NCBI RefSeq assembly: GCF_013394655.1
Contig: NZ_CP053351.1
Span: 3,698,001 to 3,762,000 of the forward strand
Source: Winogradskyella schleiferi
GTDB lineage: Bacteria > Bacteroidota > Bacteroidia > Flavobacteriales > Flavobacteriaceae
Direction of reading: 5' to 3'
DNA length: 64,000 nucleotides
This document shows positions 44,797-54,978 of the stretch, piece after piece. The translations under genes were made by a program, and so were the position numbers. The notes under the pieces are model-generated. The model was not told the origin of the DNA, did not search any database, and saw only the letters and a program-made list of their open reading frames with translations. Within the stretch, counting starts at the first letter, position 1. Each line of letters starts with the position of its first letter.

Positions 44797-45291
44797 TTAA
44801 TGGTCGTGATTTGAATGGTCATCACTTTCTTCTTCACCAGATTGATTCATCATCATTTCGTGGTCGTATTTACAACAACCTGGTAAACCATCATATGCTT
44901 CTTCATCACCTGCTACTTTTTCGGTATCGTAACCTGAAGCTGCGATTGCTTTATGGATTGCCATTGCATCGGTTTTTGTATCATCAAAAGACACATCAAT
45001 CTTCTTTTTATCGACATCCCAATTAGCACTTGCTACACCTTCAACACCGTTAGCTGCTTTTTCGATAGTGTTTTTACACATTCCGCAATTTCCTCTTACA
45101 CCAAAAGACAGGTCTGTCATTGCCATATCTTTTGACATTTCAGTAGTTGTGGTTTCTGTTTCTTTTTTGGTTTCGTTTTTACAACTTGTTAAACCTAATG
45201 CTGCTATTACAGCTACACTTAAAATTACTTTTTTACTCACGTCGATTGCATTTTTGTTTTTGTGTTCGTGATTTTTCTTTGAAAAATTCAT
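44797..45291 (-). CDS. HMA-domain lipoprotein
   Basis: 164 residues. A basic N-terminus, then a hydrophobic segment ending in lipobox LGLTSC. An HMA-type domain follows with GNCGMC (Cys69, Cys72), the usual Cu(I) or Zn(II) binding pair. The C-terminal tail holds GCCKYDHEMM and His-rich DDHSNHDH. It probably carries metal in the periplasm as a chaperone. Last gene of the copper operon. Confidence 0.87.
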   Translation of the reverse strand: MNFSKKNHEHKNKNAIDVSKKVILSVAVIAALGLTSCKNETKKETETTTTEMSKDMAMTDLSFGVRGNCGMCKNTIEKAANGVEGVASANWDVDKKKIDVSFDDTKTDAMAIHKAIAASGYDTEKVAGDEEAYDGLPGCCKYDHEMMMNQSGEEESDDHSNHDH

Positions 45292-45323
45292 TGTTTAAAA
45301 TTTAATTGTTATTACTTGATTTT

Positions 45324-47102
45324 TTATTCTATTACTTGTTTTATTTCACCACAGGTTAGCATGGCGCTGCCAAAGTATGGATTGATTACTTTTTCTTCTT
45401 TACTCAACCAATATGCACCATTGTTGTTATCTGCCATTGGGCAAAATTCTACATAGACCTTTTCATTGACACCAAATAGTTGTACAGCATTGATTAGATG
45501 TGATGATAAATGTTTAAAATGGTCTCTTTGTGATTTTATATCGGACGTTTCAGAAATTGAAGTTGCAGAAGATTTTATTTCGCCTTCTAATGACATCCAA
45601 TGGTTATGCGCCTTATTATCTGACAACAATTTCATATCTACTTTATTCAATTTATTTAATAAAGTTGTTGCGTTTGCTGAAGTACTTTTTGAATCTTCTT
45701 TTACTAAAGCATCTTTTAAATTGATATACTCATTGAAAACAGCTTTTAACTGCTCTTGAAATTTTATTGATACTTTCAAACGCTCATTCATATTAGTGTG
45801 GTCATTTTCTTTGTTAGATGCATTGTTAGCCATACCTAAATGACCTTCGTGACCTGTCATTACTTTACCACCATTTTTATTCATCATAGACTTTTTTCCT
45901 TGTAATTGAGCTGCTGCATCAACCGTAAATGTACCGTTAGTCACTATTTCATTTCCAACAAATAAACCTTCTACAACTTCATATTCATTACCAATTTGAT
46001 TGCCTAATTTAATTTCACGCATTTCAAAAATAGGTTGGTCTGGATTCGTTTTAAGGTACACCACAGAACGTTCACCTGTCCATAACACAGAAGATGCAGG
46101 AATTGTTAATACTTCGTCATTTTTAGCTGTACTGCCTTCAATATTTGCGGTTACAAACATCCCTGGTTTAAATACATCGTCCTTATTGCTTAAAACAACA
46201 CGTAAGGTTACAGTTCTTGTTTTTGTGTTTAAAACTGGGTCAATGAAATCAACTTTACCTTTAAACTCTTTATTAGGATAAGCATTGGTTGTTATTTCCA
46301 CTTCCTGTCCTTTTTTAAAGCGGTCAATCTGATTTTCATACACATCAAAATTTCCCCAAACTGTGTTGAGATTGGCGATTTTTAATAAGGGTTGACCTTG
46401 TTTGATATAATCACCTTGCTCTACCAATTTTTCTGTAACAGTACCCGAAAAGGTTGCATAAACAGGAAAATTTTCTTTCACTTTTCCTGTTTCTTCAATC
46501 TGATTGATTTGATTTTCAGAGAGCTTCCATAATTTCAGTTTATTACGGACTGCTTTGTATAAAGCAGGTTGTGATTCTTTTAAAGATGCTGCTGTAATTA
46601 ATTCTTGTTGTGCTGCATAGAGTTCTGGCGAATAAATGGTTGCCAATAACTGACCTTTACGAACTTCTTCGCCTGTAAAACTCACATTCAAACGTTCAAT
46701 TCTTCCAGCGAAATAACTTACCTGTACTGCATTGGCTTCTTCGTTTTCAGCAATTTTACCAGATAATTTGATAGTATTGCCTTCAACATTGCCTTTACCA
46801 ATAATAGATGTTTGAATATTAGCTAAAGCCATTGCGTTTTCAGTCAATTTGAATTGGTCTGCTAATAAACCATCACTTCCACTTTCAGCAGGAATTAAAT
46901 CCATACCACAAATAGGACAATCGCCTGATTCTGGTTGCATAATTTGTGGATGCATAGAACACGTCCACATTTGATTGGTTTCTGAAATGGCATCGTGATT
47001 ATGTTCTGTATCTTTTTTTGATGAGCCACCAAAAAGCAACCAACCCAATAACACACCTACTACGAGTATGCCAATATATATGACTATTTTATTATTTTTC
47101 AT
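45324..47102 (-). CDS. cusB: CusB-like periplasmic adaptor with heavy-metal-binding domain
   Basis: Membrane-fusion partner of CusA. An N-terminal anchor (about 6-24) is followed by a Cys/Met metal-binding motif (MWTCSMHPQ...CPICGMDL, about 45-68), an HlyD/CusB core (about 100-400) and a C-terminal DUF3347-like domain (about 440-590). The CxMHP-CPxCGM motif also occurs twice in the CopA of this operon. It is separated from cusA by six genes but must work with it. Confidence 0.92.
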   Translation of the reverse strand: MKNNKIVIYIGILVVGVLLGWLLFGGSSKKDTEHNHDAISETNQMWTCSMHPQIMQPESGDCPICGMDLIPAESGSDGLLADQFKLTENAMALANIQTSIIGKGNVEGNTIKLSGKIAENEEANAVQVSYFAGRIERLNVSFTGEEVRKGQLLATIYSPELYAAQQELITAASLKESQPALYKAVRNKLKLWKLSENQINQIEETGKVKENFPVYATFSGTVTEKLVEQGDYIKQGQPLLKIANLNTVWGNFDVYENQIDRFKKGQEVEITTNAYPNKEFKGKVDFIDPVLNTKTRTVTLRVVLSNKDDVFKPGMFVTANIEGSTAKNDEVLTIPASSVLWTGERSVVYLKTNPDQPIFEMREIKLGNQIGNEYEVVEGLFVGNEIVTNGTFTVDAAAQLQGKKSMMNKNGGKVMTGHEGHLGMANNASNKENDHTNMNERLKVSIKFQEQLKAVFNEYINLKDALVKEDSKSTSANATTLLNKLNKVDMKLLSDNKAHNHWMSLEGEIKSSATSISETSDIKSQRDHFKHLSSHLINAVQLFGVNEKVYVEFCPMADNNNGAYWLSKEEKVINPYFGSAMLTCGEIKQVIE

Positions 47103-47574
47103 TCTCTAATCGTTTTATCATTGCTTTCATTTCTTCTATTTCTTTACGTTGTGCTTTTATAATGTCTTCTGCTAATTTCTTAACTTCTGGGTCTTGAATA
47201 TCTGCTCTTTCACTTGTTAAAATAGCGATAGAATGGTGTGGTATCATTGCTTTCATCCAAAGGACATCACCAATAATTGGTGCTTGTGTTCTTACCAACC
47301 CTAATGCACCTACAAACAGAATAAAACTACCTGCGAGTATGGCGATATTCTTCTTTTTATCATTATACATTTTTCGCATAAAAAACCACATTATTACTGC
47401 CATTGTTGAAATTCCTAAACACGTCATATAGAATCGTGTTAAACTAAACCATACGTGGTCTATGGAATAGGTGTTTAAATACATTGTGATGTACATTGCT
47501 ACAAATGAGCAAGCCAACATTATAAAGAAGGTTTTGTAATTTCCTTTGTTTGAGTGTTCTTTTGAATTTTCCAT
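47092..47574 (-). CDS. DUF305 membrane protein
   Basis: 160 residues with about three membrane segments, then a DUF305/ferritin-like stretch with MKAMIPHHSIAI and a coiled C-terminus (KAQRKEIEEMKAMI). DUF305 proteins often sit in copper-resistance operons; the HH and Met residues suggest metal binding. The activity is unknown. It overlaps cusB by 11 bases. Confidence 0.85.
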   Translation of the reverse strand: MENSKEHSNKGNYKTFFIMLACSFVAMYITMYLNTYSIDHVWFSLTRFYMTCLGISTMAVIMWFFMRKMYNDKKKNIAILAGSFILFVGALGLVRTQAPIIGDVLWMKAMIPHHSIAILTSERADIQDPEVKKLAEDIIKAQRKEIEEMKAMIKRLENEK

Positions 47575-47600
47575 ATTTTTTGATTTTATAGTTAAACTTT

Positions 47601-48392
47601 TTACTTACTTAATTTTAATATCCTGAATGCACCTTGTATCACCAATCCAAATACAATGATTCCTATAATTAAATCTGGAATACCAGAATGCAGCCAATTG
47701 ACTAAAACGCCTGCTGTAATTACGCCAAGATTTATTATAATATCATTAGATGTAAAAATCATACTGGCACGCATATGTGCTTCTTGACTTTTAGATTTTT
47801 GTAAGAGGTACAAGCAAATGCCATTTGCAATCAAAGCAAATACTGAAACGATAATCATTGTTGAAAATACAGGTAGCGATTCATAGCCTAAAAACCGACG
47901 TATTACCTCAACGATTCCGATAATTGCAAGTGTTATCTGAAAATAGCCTGCATATTTTGCAATACGTTTCTTTTTTAAAACTGTACCACCAACCGCTATT
48001 AAACTCAATCCATAAACAAATGAATCTGCCAACATATCTAAACTATCAGCAACTAATCCCATAGATTTTGAAATAATACCTGTACTCATTTCAATAATAA
48101 AAAATGCAAAATTGATGATTAGAACTGTCCACAACAGTTTGGATTGACTCCTTGTAGATTCAGTAATAATTGTGGCTGTATCTTCTGAACTGATTAAACT
48201 TTCATTTAATTTTAATTCATTTAAGGCATTACCAATTTCATTTACATTTGAATTATGATATAGTGTTAAGATTCTTTCTTCTAAATTAAAATCAAGTTGT
48301 TTGATACCATCTATATCAGATAGCTTCATCTTAATTAGATTTTCTTCAGAAGGACAATCCATTTTTGATATTTTGAAAACTGTTTTCTGCAT
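47601..48392 (-). CDS. Cation diffusion facilitator with N-terminal HMA-like domain
   Basis: 263 residues. The first 75 resemble an HMA fold (FKISKMDCPSEENLI) but keep only one Cys of the CxxC pair. A CDF membrane domain with six segments follows, with metal-site residues in DSLDMLADSF near 117-126 and a second set in SNDIIIN near 214. There is no C-terminal CDF domain. It is linked to copA by a 4-bp gap. Metal specificity unclear. Confidence 0.85.
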   Translation of the reverse strand: MQKTVFKISKMDCPSEENLIKMKLSDIDGIKQLDFNLEERILTLYHNSNVNEIGNALNELKLNESLISSEDTATIITESTRSQSKLLWTVLIINFAFFIIEMSTGIISKSMGLVADSLDMLADSFVYGLSLIAVGGTVLKKKRIAKYAGYFQITLAIIGIVEVIRRFLGYESLPVFSTMIIVSVFALIANGICLYLLQKSKSQEAHMRASMIFTSNDIIINLGVITAGVLVNWLHSGIPDLIIGIIVFGLVIQGAFRILKLSK

Positions 48393-48396
48393 ATAA

Positions 48397-50898
48397 TTAA
48401 ATGTTTTTTGTTCTTAATCGTAATGCGTTACCTATTACCGAAACAGAGCTAAAACTCATTGCTAAAGCTGCTATCATTGGCGAGAGTAGTATTCCGAAGA
48501 ATGGAAACAACACACCTGCTGCAATAGGTACACCTAAAGTGTTGTAGATAAGTGCAAAAAATAGGTTTTGCTTAATGTTCTTCATTACAGCATTACTTAA
48601 ATTTTTTGCTTTTACAATACCGTGTAAATCGCCTTTTACTAAAGTTATCATAGCACTTTCTATCGCTACATCTGTTCCTGTTCCCATTGCTATACCTACA
48701 TCACTTTTTGCCAATGCTGGTGCATCATTAATTCCATCACCTGCCATAGCAACTACTTTTCCGTTTTTTTGTAATTTCTCAACTTCTTTGAGTTTGTCCT
48801 CTGGTAACATACTGGCTTTAAAATCTGCCAGATTCAATTCTGATGCTACTGCTTGTGCTGTATCGTGATTATCGCCTGTAAGCATTATCACATCAATGCC
48901 TTTATCTTGAAGTGCTTTAATGGCTTTAGCACTTGTTTCTTTTATCTTATCTCCTATAACTACATACCCAACAACGGTTTCATCTATTGACAAATAAGAA
49001 ACTGTTTTGCCTTGTTTTTGGTAAGATTTAGCTTCGTCTATCATTTTAGAAGTAATGTCCGCTTTAGCATATTCCATCATTTTAGGATTACCTAATGCTA
49101 CTTTTTTATCTTTTATGGTCGCTTCAACACCTTTTCCTGTGACTGCACTAAAATCTTCGGACTTTAAAATTTCTGCGTTGTGTTCTGTGCCATATTTAAC
49201 TGTCGCTTCTGCCAAAGGATGTTCGCTATTGGTATTTAATGACACGATGTACTGTAACACTTCTTTTTCGCTTAAAGCATCATTAAAAGCACCAACGGTT
49301 TCAACTGTTGGTTTTCCTTCGGTAATTGTTCCTGTCTTGTCAACGATAAGCGTATTTACCTTATCCATTTTTTCAAGAGCTTCAGCATTTTTAATCAATA
49401 CACCATTTTGAGCACCTTTACCCACACCAACCATTACAGACATTGGCGTTGCCAAACCTAAAGCACAAGGACACGCAATGATTAGTACTGCAATTGCATT
49501 GACAAACGCATACACATAAACTGGTTCTGGTCCCCAAATAGACCATACAATAAATGTGATAATAGAAATAAGAACTACAACTGGCACAAAATAGCCTGAA
49601 ACTTTATCTGCTAAATTTTGAATAGGTGCACGACTTCTGCTGGCATCATTAACCATATGAATGATTTGTGATAAAAGCGTGTCACTTCCTACTTTTTCAG
49701 CTTTCATTAAAAAGGTTTTATTCCCATTAATTGTTCCGCTACTTACTTTATCTTCTTGAGATTTGTTTACAGGAATAGGTTCTCCTGTAATCATAGATTC
49801 GTCAATGGTTGTTTCACCTTCGATTATCACACCATCAACAGGAATTTTATCGCCTGGTTTTACTTTGAGAATATCGTTGAGTTCTATCTCGTCAATGCTG
49901 ACTTCAATTTCTTCACCATCTACTATTTTTATGGCTTTATTAGGTGCTAACTTTAATAACTCTTTTACTGCCGAATTGGTTTTACTATGCGCACGAGCTT
50001 CTAACAATTGACCTAAAAGCACCAATGTTAGAATTACCGTTGCTGCTTCAAAATAGACGTGAACTGCGCCTAATTCAGTTTTAAATTGTTCAGGAAATAC
50101 ATCTGGAAACAACATCCCAAATACACTAAATAACCAAGCCACACCTGCACCAATTCCAATGAGTGTAAACATATTGAGATTCCACGTTTTTATGCTTCTA
50201 TAAGCACGCTCAAAGAACATCCACGTAGCGTAAAAGACAACTGGAATGGATAATGCAAATTGAATCCAGTTCCAATTTTTCTGTTCCATTATATCATACA
50301 ATGGATTGTTATTAAGCATTTCGCTCATAGCAATTAAGAAAATGGGTAATGTGAATACAGATGCTATCCAAAATTTCTTTAATAGCTTCTTATATGTTTT
50401 TTCTTCTGCTGAACTATCTGCTTCCATTGGCACTAAATCCATCCCACAAATAGGACACGAACCTGCTTCGTCTTTGACAATTTCTGGATGCATAGGACAC
50501 GTCCATTGTTCCTTTGAAGTTGCTGATAGATTTTGTTCTTCCACCAAATCCATTCCGCAAACAGGACAATCGCCTGGTTCATCATAAGTTTTATCGCCTT
50601 CGCAATGCATAGGACAATAAAATGTGCCTGTACCTTTTCCTTTGGGTTGCTCTTTCTTTTTATCATTTGAATGTTGATGCTGTTCACCTTGTTTATGAAT
50701 ACTGTATCTATCACCATCCTTTTTTAAAGCTTCTTGAAACTTTTCTATAGGAATATGCGATTCCATTTCGATGATAGCTTCTGCCTTATCTAAATCGACT
50801 GTTGCTTTTAAAACACTTTCTATTTTAGAGAGCGTTTCTTCAACGTGACTGCGACAACCGTTACAAGTCATTCCGTGTATATCATATGTGTGTTTCAT
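48397..50898 (-). CDS. copA: Cu(I)-exporting P1B-1 ATPase (CopA)
   Basis: Inner-membrane copper pump, 833 residues. An HMA domain with MTCNGC (Cys12, Cys15) is followed by two heavy-metal-binding motifs (CPMH...CPVCGM about 95-116 and CPMH...CPICGM about 134-152). The pump core has CPC (476-478), Asp520 in DKTGT, the HP motif SEHP and GDGINDAP. The last helices hold YN and MxFSS, the known Cu(I) signature. Two tandem CPMH motifs ahead of the core are more than in most CopA proteins. Confidence 0.95.
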   Translation of the reverse strand: MKHTYDIHGMTCNGCRSHVEETLSKIESVLKATVDLDKAEAIIEMESHIPIEKFQEALKKDGDRYSIHKQGEQHQHSNDKKKEQPKGKGTGTFYCPMHCEGDKTYDEPGDCPVCGMDLVEEQNLSATSKEQWTCPMHPEIVKDEAGSCPICGMDLVPMEADSSAEEKTYKKLLKKFWIASVFTLPIFLIAMSEMLNNNPLYDIMEQKNWNWIQFALSIPVVFYATWMFFERAYRSIKTWNLNMFTLIGIGAGVAWLFSVFGMLFPDVFPEQFKTELGAVHVYFEAATVILTLVLLGQLLEARAHSKTNSAVKELLKLAPNKAIKIVDGEEIEVSIDEIELNDILKVKPGDKIPVDGVIIEGETTIDESMITGEPIPVNKSQEDKVSSGTINGNKTFLMKAEKVGSDTLLSQIIHMVNDASRSRAPIQNLADKVSGYFVPVVVLISIITFIVWSIWGPEPVYVYAFVNAIAVLIIACPCALGLATPMSVMVGVGKGAQNGVLIKNAEALEKMDKVNTLIVDKTGTITEGKPTVETVGAFNDALSEKEVLQYIVSLNTNSEHPLAEATVKYGTEHNAEILKSEDFSAVTGKGVEATIKDKKVALGNPKMMEYAKADITSKMIDEAKSYQKQGKTVSYLSIDETVVGYVVIGDKIKETSAKAIKALQDKGIDVIMLTGDNHDTAQAVASELNLADFKASMLPEDKLKEVEKLQKNGKVVAMAGDGINDAPALAKSDVGIAMGTGTDVAIESAMITLVKGDLHGIVKAKNLSNAVMKNIKQNLFFALIYNTLGVPIAAGVLFPFFGILLSPMIAALAMSFSSVSVIGNALRLRTKNI

Positions 50899-50913
50899 TG
50901 TTTTAATTTTTAT

Positions 50914-53181
50914 TTAAAATCTAATTGAAAGTCCACCACCCCAACCATATCGGTTGTTATAATTCCCTTGAATTGAAAAATTTCGAGATAAGATGTACGA
51001 CGCTCCAACTAACCATTGAGTTTCACCTTCATAAGATTTGTCATTTTCTAACTCATTGACCCATCCAAAATCTGCTCTGTACTCGTATTCTCCTTCCAAG
51101 AAAATTCTTGGAAAAATCAATAATTCCCTGTCCAGACGTATTCTTGGGCGCAATTGATGGTCCATACTCACATCTACATTAAATCTATAGGGTGTAAAAT
51201 ATTTTATACCAATCAACCCTACAGTATTAAGCTCATCATACGAATTTGGAATTTCGGTTTCAGTATTTACACCTACATATAAACGCACCCAATCATTTAG
51301 GTATCTATTGTAACTAACTTCAGCTTCAAGATTTTTATAATAATCCAACTCGGCTCTTAAACCAAATTCATTTCTGATATTACTTGTGGTTAAAAAAAGT
51401 TCATTGAAGTTTGAACCTGTTCGAGCCATTCCCCAAGAATAATAATGGTCTGTCTCGTCAATTAGTTTTTGTACTGGATAAGGCTTCATCCTTTCATCTC
51501 GCGGTGTATCATAGCTAAATACTCTTGCCATACCACCCATCATGTGATACAATACGTGACAATGAAAGAACCAGTCACCATATTCTTCGTTATAAAATTC
51601 GATGACCACTTTTTGCATTGGTGGCACGTTAACCGTGTGCTTTAATGGCGAACGCTCTCCATTTTCATTAATCACTCTAAAATAATGACCGTGCAAGTGC
51701 ATTGGGTGATGCATCATTGTCAGATTATTTAAGGTGATTCTTGTAACCTCATCACTTTTAATTTTAATCTTGTCTGTTTCGGACAATGGTGTACCATTCA
51801 TACTCCAAACATAGCGTTGCATATTACCAGTTAGATTAAGTAGAATTTCATTTACTGGCGCATCTGTCTTAAAAGTGGTGTTTTCCTTTGCCTTTAAAAA
51901 ATCATAATTGAAATAAGTTTTACGTGTATCATAATTAAACGAACTGGTGTCCTTTTGCATCATAGACATCTTATGATTCATTGGCATCACATCCTTTTTC
52001 ATTTCATTCTTCACCTTCATCTGTCCGTCTTTCATATTCATCTTCATTCCATATTTCTGCATTAGGACTTCTGGTGTGTTTCTGTTTTTATTTCCTACTA
52101 AAGCAGGTGCACCCATATTCATATCCATTTTTGACATTTGCTTCATCATAGCCACTTTATCTGGCCTGTCTATTACAGTTGCTGGATACAATTTTCCGCT
52201 ACCCAAGTTAATGGACGTATTACCAGAACCATCTTGTGCTGTTGCGGTTATTTCCAATGTACCTTCTGGAATGGTCACAATCACATCATAGGTTTCGGCA
52301 ATTGCAAAAAGAAATCGGTTTTTATATTCTGGTGTTACATCCACACCATCACTCGCAACAATCATCGGGTTACCACCACCAAAATCCACCCAATAATAAG
52401 ATGAAGCAGATGCATTGATAAAACGTAGTCGTACTTTTTCACCTGTTTTAAACTTCGGATATTCTGCAACTTTTTTACCATTGGCTAAAAACGCAGGATA
52501 GTAGATGTCTGCAATATCTGCACCTTCCATTCTATCGCGCCAAAATTTGAATTGTGCGCCTAATGCACCTTCTTTAATAACTCTGCTTAATGGTACTGCT
52601 GTCCCTTTTTTAACCTGATACCATTCGTTTCCTCGTTTAAGGTTTCGCAGTACATTCATTGGTTCTTCATTTGTCCAATCGGAAAGGACTACGACTAAAT
52701 CCTTATCATAGTCCAACGTCTTTTCTTTAGGCTGAATTACTATTGAGCCATAAACTCCTTTTTGCTCTTGCAACATCGTGTGGGAATGATACCAATATGT
52801 ACCAGATTGGTTGATAGGTATTCTATATTGAAATGTAGTATTTGGTTTTATAGGTGGTGTTGTCAAATAAGGAACACCATCATAAAAATTAGGAAGTATT
52901 AAACCGTGCCAATGTACAGATGTTTCTTCATCCATTTTATTGGTTACATTAATAATAGCGAGGTCACCTTCATTAAATTCTAATGTAGGACCTGGAATCC
53001 CACCATTAATTGTCATTCCGTTTGCGGTTACACCTGCAAGGGTTATTTCATTTTCTTCTAAAGTAAGGTTATACTCTTTTATGTTTCGACCTTCTTCCTT
53101 TCTATCTTCACCATTTGTACCAACTTGGGCGAATGTAATTGAAGTTAAGAATAATAGAAGTATTGTGTTAAATGTTTTCAT
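50914..53181 (-). CDS. Multicopper oxidase (PcoA/CopA-type) fused to PcoB-like outer-membrane barrel
   Basis: 755 residues. After a signal peptide (about 1-19), three cupredoxin domains carry all four copper motifs: HWHG, WYHSH, HPMHLHGH and HCHVLYHMMGG. A Met-rich segment (about 345-415) resembles PcoA and likely binds Cu(I). From about residue 575 the chain becomes beta-rich with a GLSIRF end, like the PcoB/CopB outer-membrane barrel. The fusion would tether the Cu(I) oxidase to the outer membrane. Confidence 0.92.
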   Translation of the reverse strand: MKTFNTILLLFLTSITFAQVGTNGEDRKEEGRNIKEYNLTLEENEITLAGVTANGMTINGGIPGPTLEFNEGDLAIINVTNKMDEETSVHWHGLILPNFYDGVPYLTTPPIKPNTTFQYRIPINQSGTYWYHSHTMLQEQKGVYGSIVIQPKEKTLDYDKDLVVVLSDWTNEEPMNVLRNLKRGNEWYQVKKGTAVPLSRVIKEGALGAQFKFWRDRMEGADIADIYYPAFLANGKKVAEYPKFKTGEKVRLRFINASASSYYWVDFGGGNPMIVASDGVDVTPEYKNRFLFAIAETYDVIVTIPEGTLEITATAQDGSGNTSINLGSGKLYPATVIDRPDKVAMMKQMSKMDMNMGAPALVGNKNRNTPEVLMQKYGMKMNMKDGQMKVKNEMKKDVMPMNHKMSMMQKDTSSFNYDTRKTYFNYDFLKAKENTTFKTDAPVNEILLNLTGNMQRYVWSMNGTPLSETDKIKIKSDEVTRITLNNLTMMHHPMHLHGHYFRVINENGERSPLKHTVNVPPMQKVVIEFYNEEYGDWFFHCHVLYHMMGGMARVFSYDTPRDERMKPYPVQKLIDETDHYYSWGMARTGSNFNELFLTTSNIRNEFGLRAELDYYKNLEAEVSYNRYLNDWVRLYVGVNTETEIPNSYDELNTVGLIGIKYFTPYRFNVDVSMDHQLRPRIRLDRELLIFPRIFLEGEYEYRADFGWVNELENDKSYEGETQWLVGASYILSRNFSIQGNYNNRYGWGGGLSIRF

Positions 53182-53221
53182 AGTTTTAAAAAGTTGTCCA
53201 TTAATTGTTTTTATTTTAGAC

Positions 53222-53248
53222 CTAATAGATTATAAAGACATCTATTAG
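53222..53248. promoter_or_regulatory. Inverted repeat CTAATAGAT-N9-ATCTATTAG
   Basis: Perfect 9-bp arms in the 91-bp gap between the DUF302 and multicopper oxidase genes. No T run follows on the minus strand, so an operator or mRNA-processing hairpin is as likely as a terminator. Confidence 0.45.
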
Positions 53249-53272
53249 ATTTATATAAATCAGCAAATCTTT

Positions 53273-53659
53273 TTAAAGCTTTTCTATAACGGTTTTTAGC
53301 TTTTCTGTAATTTCTTCAGCTATTGTTTTTAATTCAACGTTGTCTACCGCCTGCATTGATGCCATGGGATTTACAGCTGAAACTTCTATTTCACCAGTAT
53401 CTAATTCTTGTACAATTACGTTGCATGGCAACATGGTGCCTATTTTATTTTCAGCCAATAAAGCTTTATGTGCATAAGGTGGATTGCAGGCACCCAAAAT
53501 TTTATAGTTATTGAAATCAACATCCAGCTTTTTATTTAAAGTTGCTTTGATATCAATTTCAGTCAATACACCGAAGCCTTCTGCTTTTAGGGCTTCCGTT
53601 ACTTTTTCTATACTTTCGTTAAAATCACCTTTTATGGTGGTATTAAAATAATAGTCCAT
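53273..53659 (-). CDS. DUF302 domain protein
   Basis: 128-residue protein of the DUF302 family; the whole chain is the domain, with the typical stretch ILGACNPPYAHKAL near 68-81 and LPCNVIVQE near 92-100. These proteins are often found beside copper genes and their fold suggests ligand binding, but no activity is known. No signal peptide seen. Confidence 0.88.
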   Translation of the reverse strand: MDYYFNTTIKGDFNESIEKVTEALKAEGFGVLTEIDIKATLNKKLDVDFNNYKILGACNPPYAHKALLAENKIGTMLPCNVIVQELDTGEIEVSAVNPMASMQAVDNVELKTIAEEITEKLKTVIEKL

Positions 53660-53742
53660 AATGTTTATGTTTTTATGTGTTAAATGTTAATAATCAATTT
53701 AATAGTTATTTCATTTCTTTTTTAACCAAAATCAACTGAATA

Positions 53743-54978
53743 TTAACGGATTAAATAATTGATAATCGTTGTCTGCACATAGTAGGTCTTTACAGATTCT
53801 ATTTGGTTCATTTGAAACTTTAGCTGCAACTCTTGAATATCCAAAACATCATTAAAATCAATCGTTCCTGTTTCATAGCTTTTGATTAAAATGTCTTCTG
53901 CATCTTTAGCTTGCTGTAGGTTTTTTGTTTGGGTAGCATAACTTATTCTTGCAGAAATGCGTTCGTTATTCGCTTTGTCTAAAAGTGTTTCCAATGCATT
54001 TAAACGTTCCTGTTTTTGAGCTGTTATTTCTTGCTGTTGCAAATCATTTTGTTTGGTTTGCGATTTATATTTTTTATTGAAAATTGGGATAGATACCGAA
54101 ACCATTGGCATTACAATATCCTTTCCGTTATCGCTGAAATCCATATTTGGTCTTTGAGCAACATTGATATAATCTAATCCAAAACCAATCATTGGACTGC
54201 TTTCTTTTTGATTTAATAATTCTGATTGCTCTATGGATTGATAGAGTTTATCATATTTCAGTAATTCAGGATGTAATGCTAAATTTTCAGAAGTAATATC
54301 AAAGTCTTCAGAAGGTATCATTAAACTATCTACCACATTCACGGTAACATCATTATCTCTATTCAATAGATTATTGAAGTTAGTTTGTTCTGCTAAAAAT
54401 TGTTGTTGCAATACGTCTTTTAATTGTTGCATTTCATTTTGGCGCATTTGTAAACGTAATACATCTACTGCGGATGCTTTACCAACCTCAACAGAAGTTA
54501 ATGCCAACGTCTCATAAGTTTCTAATAGTTTGATGTTTTCTGTTAAGACCTCTTGCTTTGCTTTATTGGCGTATAGATTATAATAGGATTGTGATACCGA
54601 AGCAATTAGTTTTCGCTTTGCGATAACAATGTCCTCGTATTTAGCATCTGCCAATGAACTCACATAGTCTTCTCTCGATGTAATGGTTCCGAACCACGGT
54701 AACATTTGTTTAGCAGATACTTTAAAGCGTTGTGCACCTGTTCTGGTTTCCGGTTCACTTACAAAGTAACCAACACCAAATTCGGTATTAGGAATAGTAT
54801 TGACTTCGTTTACCTTTTCGGAAGCTCTTTTGTATTGTAACTCAAACTTTTGAATTTCTGGGTTGTTCGCTACTGCTTCATTGATTAACGTTTCTAATTG
54901 CTGTGCATTTGCAAAGAGACTCAAGAATAACGAACAAAGAATAAAGACTGTTTTTATGTGTGATTTTATCTGTTTCAT
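53743..54978 (-). CDS. cusC: CusC-like TolC-family outer-membrane channel
   Basis: Outer-membrane factor of the Cu/Ag efflux pump. After a signal peptide (about 1-25, ending ANAQ) the 411 residues are long helices of the OEP/TolC type, with VNEVNTIPNTEFGVGYF near 53 as the first beta part. The start overlaps the cusA stop by 4 bases (ATGA), so the two are coupled. Confidence 0.92.
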   Translation of the reverse strand: MKQIKSHIKTVFILCSLFLSLFANAQQLETLINEAVANNPEIQKFELQYKRASEKVNEVNTIPNTEFGVGYFVSEPETRTGAQRFKVSAKQMLPWFGTITSREDYVSSLADAKYEDIVIAKRKLIASVSQSYYNLYANKAKQEVLTENIKLLETYETLALTSVEVGKASAVDVLRLQMRQNEMQQLKDVLQQQFLAEQTNFNNLLNRDNDVTVNVVDSLMIPSEDFDITSENLALHPELLKYDKLYQSIEQSELLNQKESSPMIGFGLDYINVAQRPNMDFSDNGKDIVMPMVSVSIPIFNKKYKSQTKQNDLQQQEITAQKQERLNALETLLDKANNERISARISYATQTKNLQQAKDAEDILIKSYETGTIDFNDVLDIQELQLKFQMNQIESVKTYYVQTTIINYLIR

